From: Neisseria zoodegmatis
Lineage (GTDB): Bacteria > Pseudomonadota > Gammaproteobacteria > Burkholderiales > Neisseriaceae
Direction of reading: 5' to 3'
Assembly (NCBI RefSeq): GCF_900187305.1
Contig: NZ_LT906434.1
Location: 558,001 to 622,000 of the forward strand
DNA: 64,000 nt
The position numbers were made by a program, and so were the translations under genes. Positions 62,667 to 64,000 of this stretch are shown here, piece by piece. Numbering within the stretch: position 1 is the stretch's first letter; each line of letters begins with the position of its first letter. Below the pieces are notes generated by a model that searched no databases, was not told the origin of the DNA, and saw only the letters and a list, made by a program, of their open reading frames with translations.

Positions 62667-62903
62667 GGCGGTGTTCCTTTATGTATTGCGTCGGTATTTG
62701 AAGCGGTGTTGTTTGTTGATGGGTGTTTGATAGGTTTTAACGGGTAAGGGGTGCGTTGGTTTGGTCAGGTTTTAGGTGTGTATTTTACCGTAATTTGGGT
62801 GGACGTCGTTTTGGGTGCTGCGGCGCGGATGCAATATACAAACCTATCTTGCTCGGCTACAATCGAGGCCGTCTGAAACATTATTTTAATAAAGGAAGCC
62901 GAC

Positions 62904-63173
62904 ATGACCCGTATGGTTCACTGCATCAAGTTGGGCAAGGAAGCCCCCGGTATGAAATTTGCTCCGCTGCCCAATGCGTTGGGTAAGCGTATTTTTGAAA
63001 ATGTGTCGCAAGAAGCTTGGGACGCTTGGACGCGCCATCAAACGATGTTGATCAATGAAAACCGTTTGAGCTTGGCCGACCCGCGCGCTCGCGAGTATTT
63101 GGCGCAGCAGATGGAAAACTATTTTTTCGGCGAGGGTGCCGATCAAGTGCAGGGTTATGTGCCGCAAGAATAA
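62904..63173 (+). CDS. yggX: Fe(2+)-trafficking/oxidative damage protection protein
   Basis: 89 residues, nearly the length of E. coli YggX (91). It starts [17 protein letters not shown] with the conserved Cys7, followed by [40 protein letters not shown] and [13 protein letters not shown]. The family protects iron-sulfur enzymes from superoxide and oxidative damage. The ribosome binding site AAAGGAAG is 6 bases upstream, just after a single DUS. Confidence 0.95.
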   Translation: MTRMVHCIKLGKEAPGMKFAPLPNALGKRIFENVSQEAWDAWTRHQTMLINENRLSLADPRAREYLAQQMENYFFGEGADQVQGYVPQE

Positions 63174-63546
63174 TGTTTGCGGTAGAAGTATCCGAAAGGC
63201 CGTCTGAACGTATGTTCGGTACGGCTTTTGTTGTATTCAGACGGCCTGAGACTTTTATAAAAACCTATCTACCTGCGGATTTTTGCGCTGTGTGCTTGCC
63301 CATATGATATGTCTGCGCTCGCTCTGCTGTGGCTGGCACTTCCCTGTATTTTGGCGCAAAGTTTCAGGTTGCCCTGCTTTGAAAAACCGCTTGGAAAGCA
63401 GGTTTGAACAGACTTTTGCAGATTTGATACAAAACAATAAATAAAGCAAAAACGGCGCAACTTAAATGCTTGGCGCAGGTCTGTATGTTATAAAGGTTTC
63501 ATGCCGCAAAACAACAGCGTTTTTCCACAATCCGAGGAGGTTAGCG
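63174..63546. other. Intergenic region with a degenerate repeat
   Basis: Holds a DUS at about 63199, a second in the opposite sense at 63239, and a degenerate copy of the IS5-ended repeat from 63248 onward. No gene was found. Confidence 0.6.
63248..63340. repeat. Degenerate IS5-ended MITE, copy 3 (left part)
   Basis: GAGACTTTTATAAAAACCTA and the following CTGCGGATTTTTGCGCTGTG, CATATGATATGTCTGCGCTC align with the 10637 copy, with several deletions. The right terminal repeat is not recognisable. Confidence 0.55.
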
Positions 63547-63999
63547 ATGTATCAACGTATTATGGTTCCCGTAGATGACAGTACGGCTTCTTTGTATGCT
63601 TTGAAAGAAGCGGGCAAACTGGCCAAGCAGCTTGGTGCAGTCGTGTTGGCTGTGCATGTGGTGGACTTGGGTCAATTCAATTGGGGTGCGCCGGGATATA
63701 CCGATGCCGCTGCCGTGCGCAAGGCGGTGGAAGAAGCGGGGGTGAAAGTGTTGGAGCGTGCCAAGCAAGAGCTGGACGGGCTGGGCGTGGAGCATGATGC
63801 CCTGATTATGGAAAGTGCGGGCGATAAGATTGCCGATCTGCTGATTGAGCAGGCCGGCATAGAGCGTTGCGACTTGATTGCGATGGGCACGCACGGCTTT
63901 TCGGGCTTGATGCACTTGTTGATGGGTTCGGTTGCCGAAGGCGTGGTGCGTAAGTCGGATATTCCGGTGTTGCTGGTGCGGCGTAAAGACGAAGATTGA
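63547..63999 (+). CDS. Universal stress protein (UspA family)
   Basis: 150 residues. It starts YQRIMVPVDDSTASLYALKE and ends GMGTHGFSG-type (AMGTHGFSGLMHLLMGSVAEG with SDIPVLLVRR; shown as two pieces), matching the ATP-binding G-2x-G-9x-G(S/T) signature of the ATP-binding Usp group. Such proteins help survival under stress and growth arrest. The ATG at 63547 follows GAGGAGG, which is the best ribosome binding site in the area; the longer upstream frame is rejected. The stop codon is the last complete codon of the window. Confidence 0.93.
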   Translation: MYQRIMVPVDDSTASLYALKEAGKLAKQLGAVVLAVHVVDLGQFNWGAPGYTDAAAVRKAVEEAGVKVLERAKQELDGLGVEHDALIMESAGDKIADLLIEQAGIERCDLIAMGTHGFSGLMHLLMGSVAEGVVRKSDIPVLLVRRKDED

Positions 64000-64000
64000 T

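Overview
The window is chromosomal DNA of a Neisseria species (Neisseriaceae, Betaproteobacteria). The DNA uptake sequence core GCCGTCTGAA occurs many times, mostly as the AGGCCGTCTGAA dialect (AG-DUS) and rarely as ATGCCGTCTGAA. The gene content also fits: a pilMNOPQ cluster beside aroK/aroB, ponA, a petABC bc1 complex and a factor H binding protein-like lipoprotein. The dialect points to a commensal or animal-associated lineage rather than N. meningitidis or N. gonorrhoeae. No rRNA, tRNA, CRISPR array, prophage or intact insertion sequence was seen. || Layout. 1-352: start of a trimeric autotransporter adhesin, cut by the window edge, with an AT-rich upstream region. 1.4-9.3 kb: nitrilase-family amidase, chorismate mutase, a porin fragment, gluQ, an fHbp-like surface lipoprotein, a small secreted protein, RNase G, a HIT protein and a lipoprotein LD-carboxypeptidase. 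9.3-12.9 kb: EamA transporter, a patch of mosaic repeats, tldD, and an intergenic region with a Fur-box-like promoter and a strong terminator that looks like an sRNA gene. 13-15 kb: metG. 15.2-21.8 kb: an accessory island with an orphan T6SS vgrG, a downstream NlpC/P60-like effector candidate, its immunity candidate, a decayed second effector tail with its own immunity paralogue, an IS1016-like transposase relic and a very AT-rich membrane protein. 22-29.5 kb: pyrD, an SH3b-type secreted protein, glnE, a MarR regulator divergent from an EamA transporter/nitroreductase pair, and an isochorismatase-family hydrolase. 30-36.2 kb: pgaABCD for poly-beta-1,6-GlcNAc export, with a MITE-like repeat between pgaA and pgaB. 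36.4-46.4 kb: acnB, aroB, aroK and pilQPONM. 46.5-64 kb: ponA, a lipoprotein, a MutT-type Nudix protein, a YtkA-like protein, aceK, coaD, a Bax-inhibitor-1 family protein, menA, dnaK, grpE, petCBA, a NIF3-family protein, yggX and a universal stress protein. || How the parts work together. Surface and biofilm functions are prominent: adhesin, type IV pilus assembly and secretin, PNAG export, fHbp-like lipoprotein. The vgrG island has the organisation of an interbacterial-competition locus that gains and loses effector-immunity cassettes at the 3' end of a conserved delivery gene. dnaK and grpE each have an RpoH-type promoter; the grpE promoter has a DUS embedded in it. Convergent genes are usually separated by inverted DUS pairs that act as hairpin terminators. 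|| Limits: all assignments come from reading motifs and from memory of families; no database search was run.
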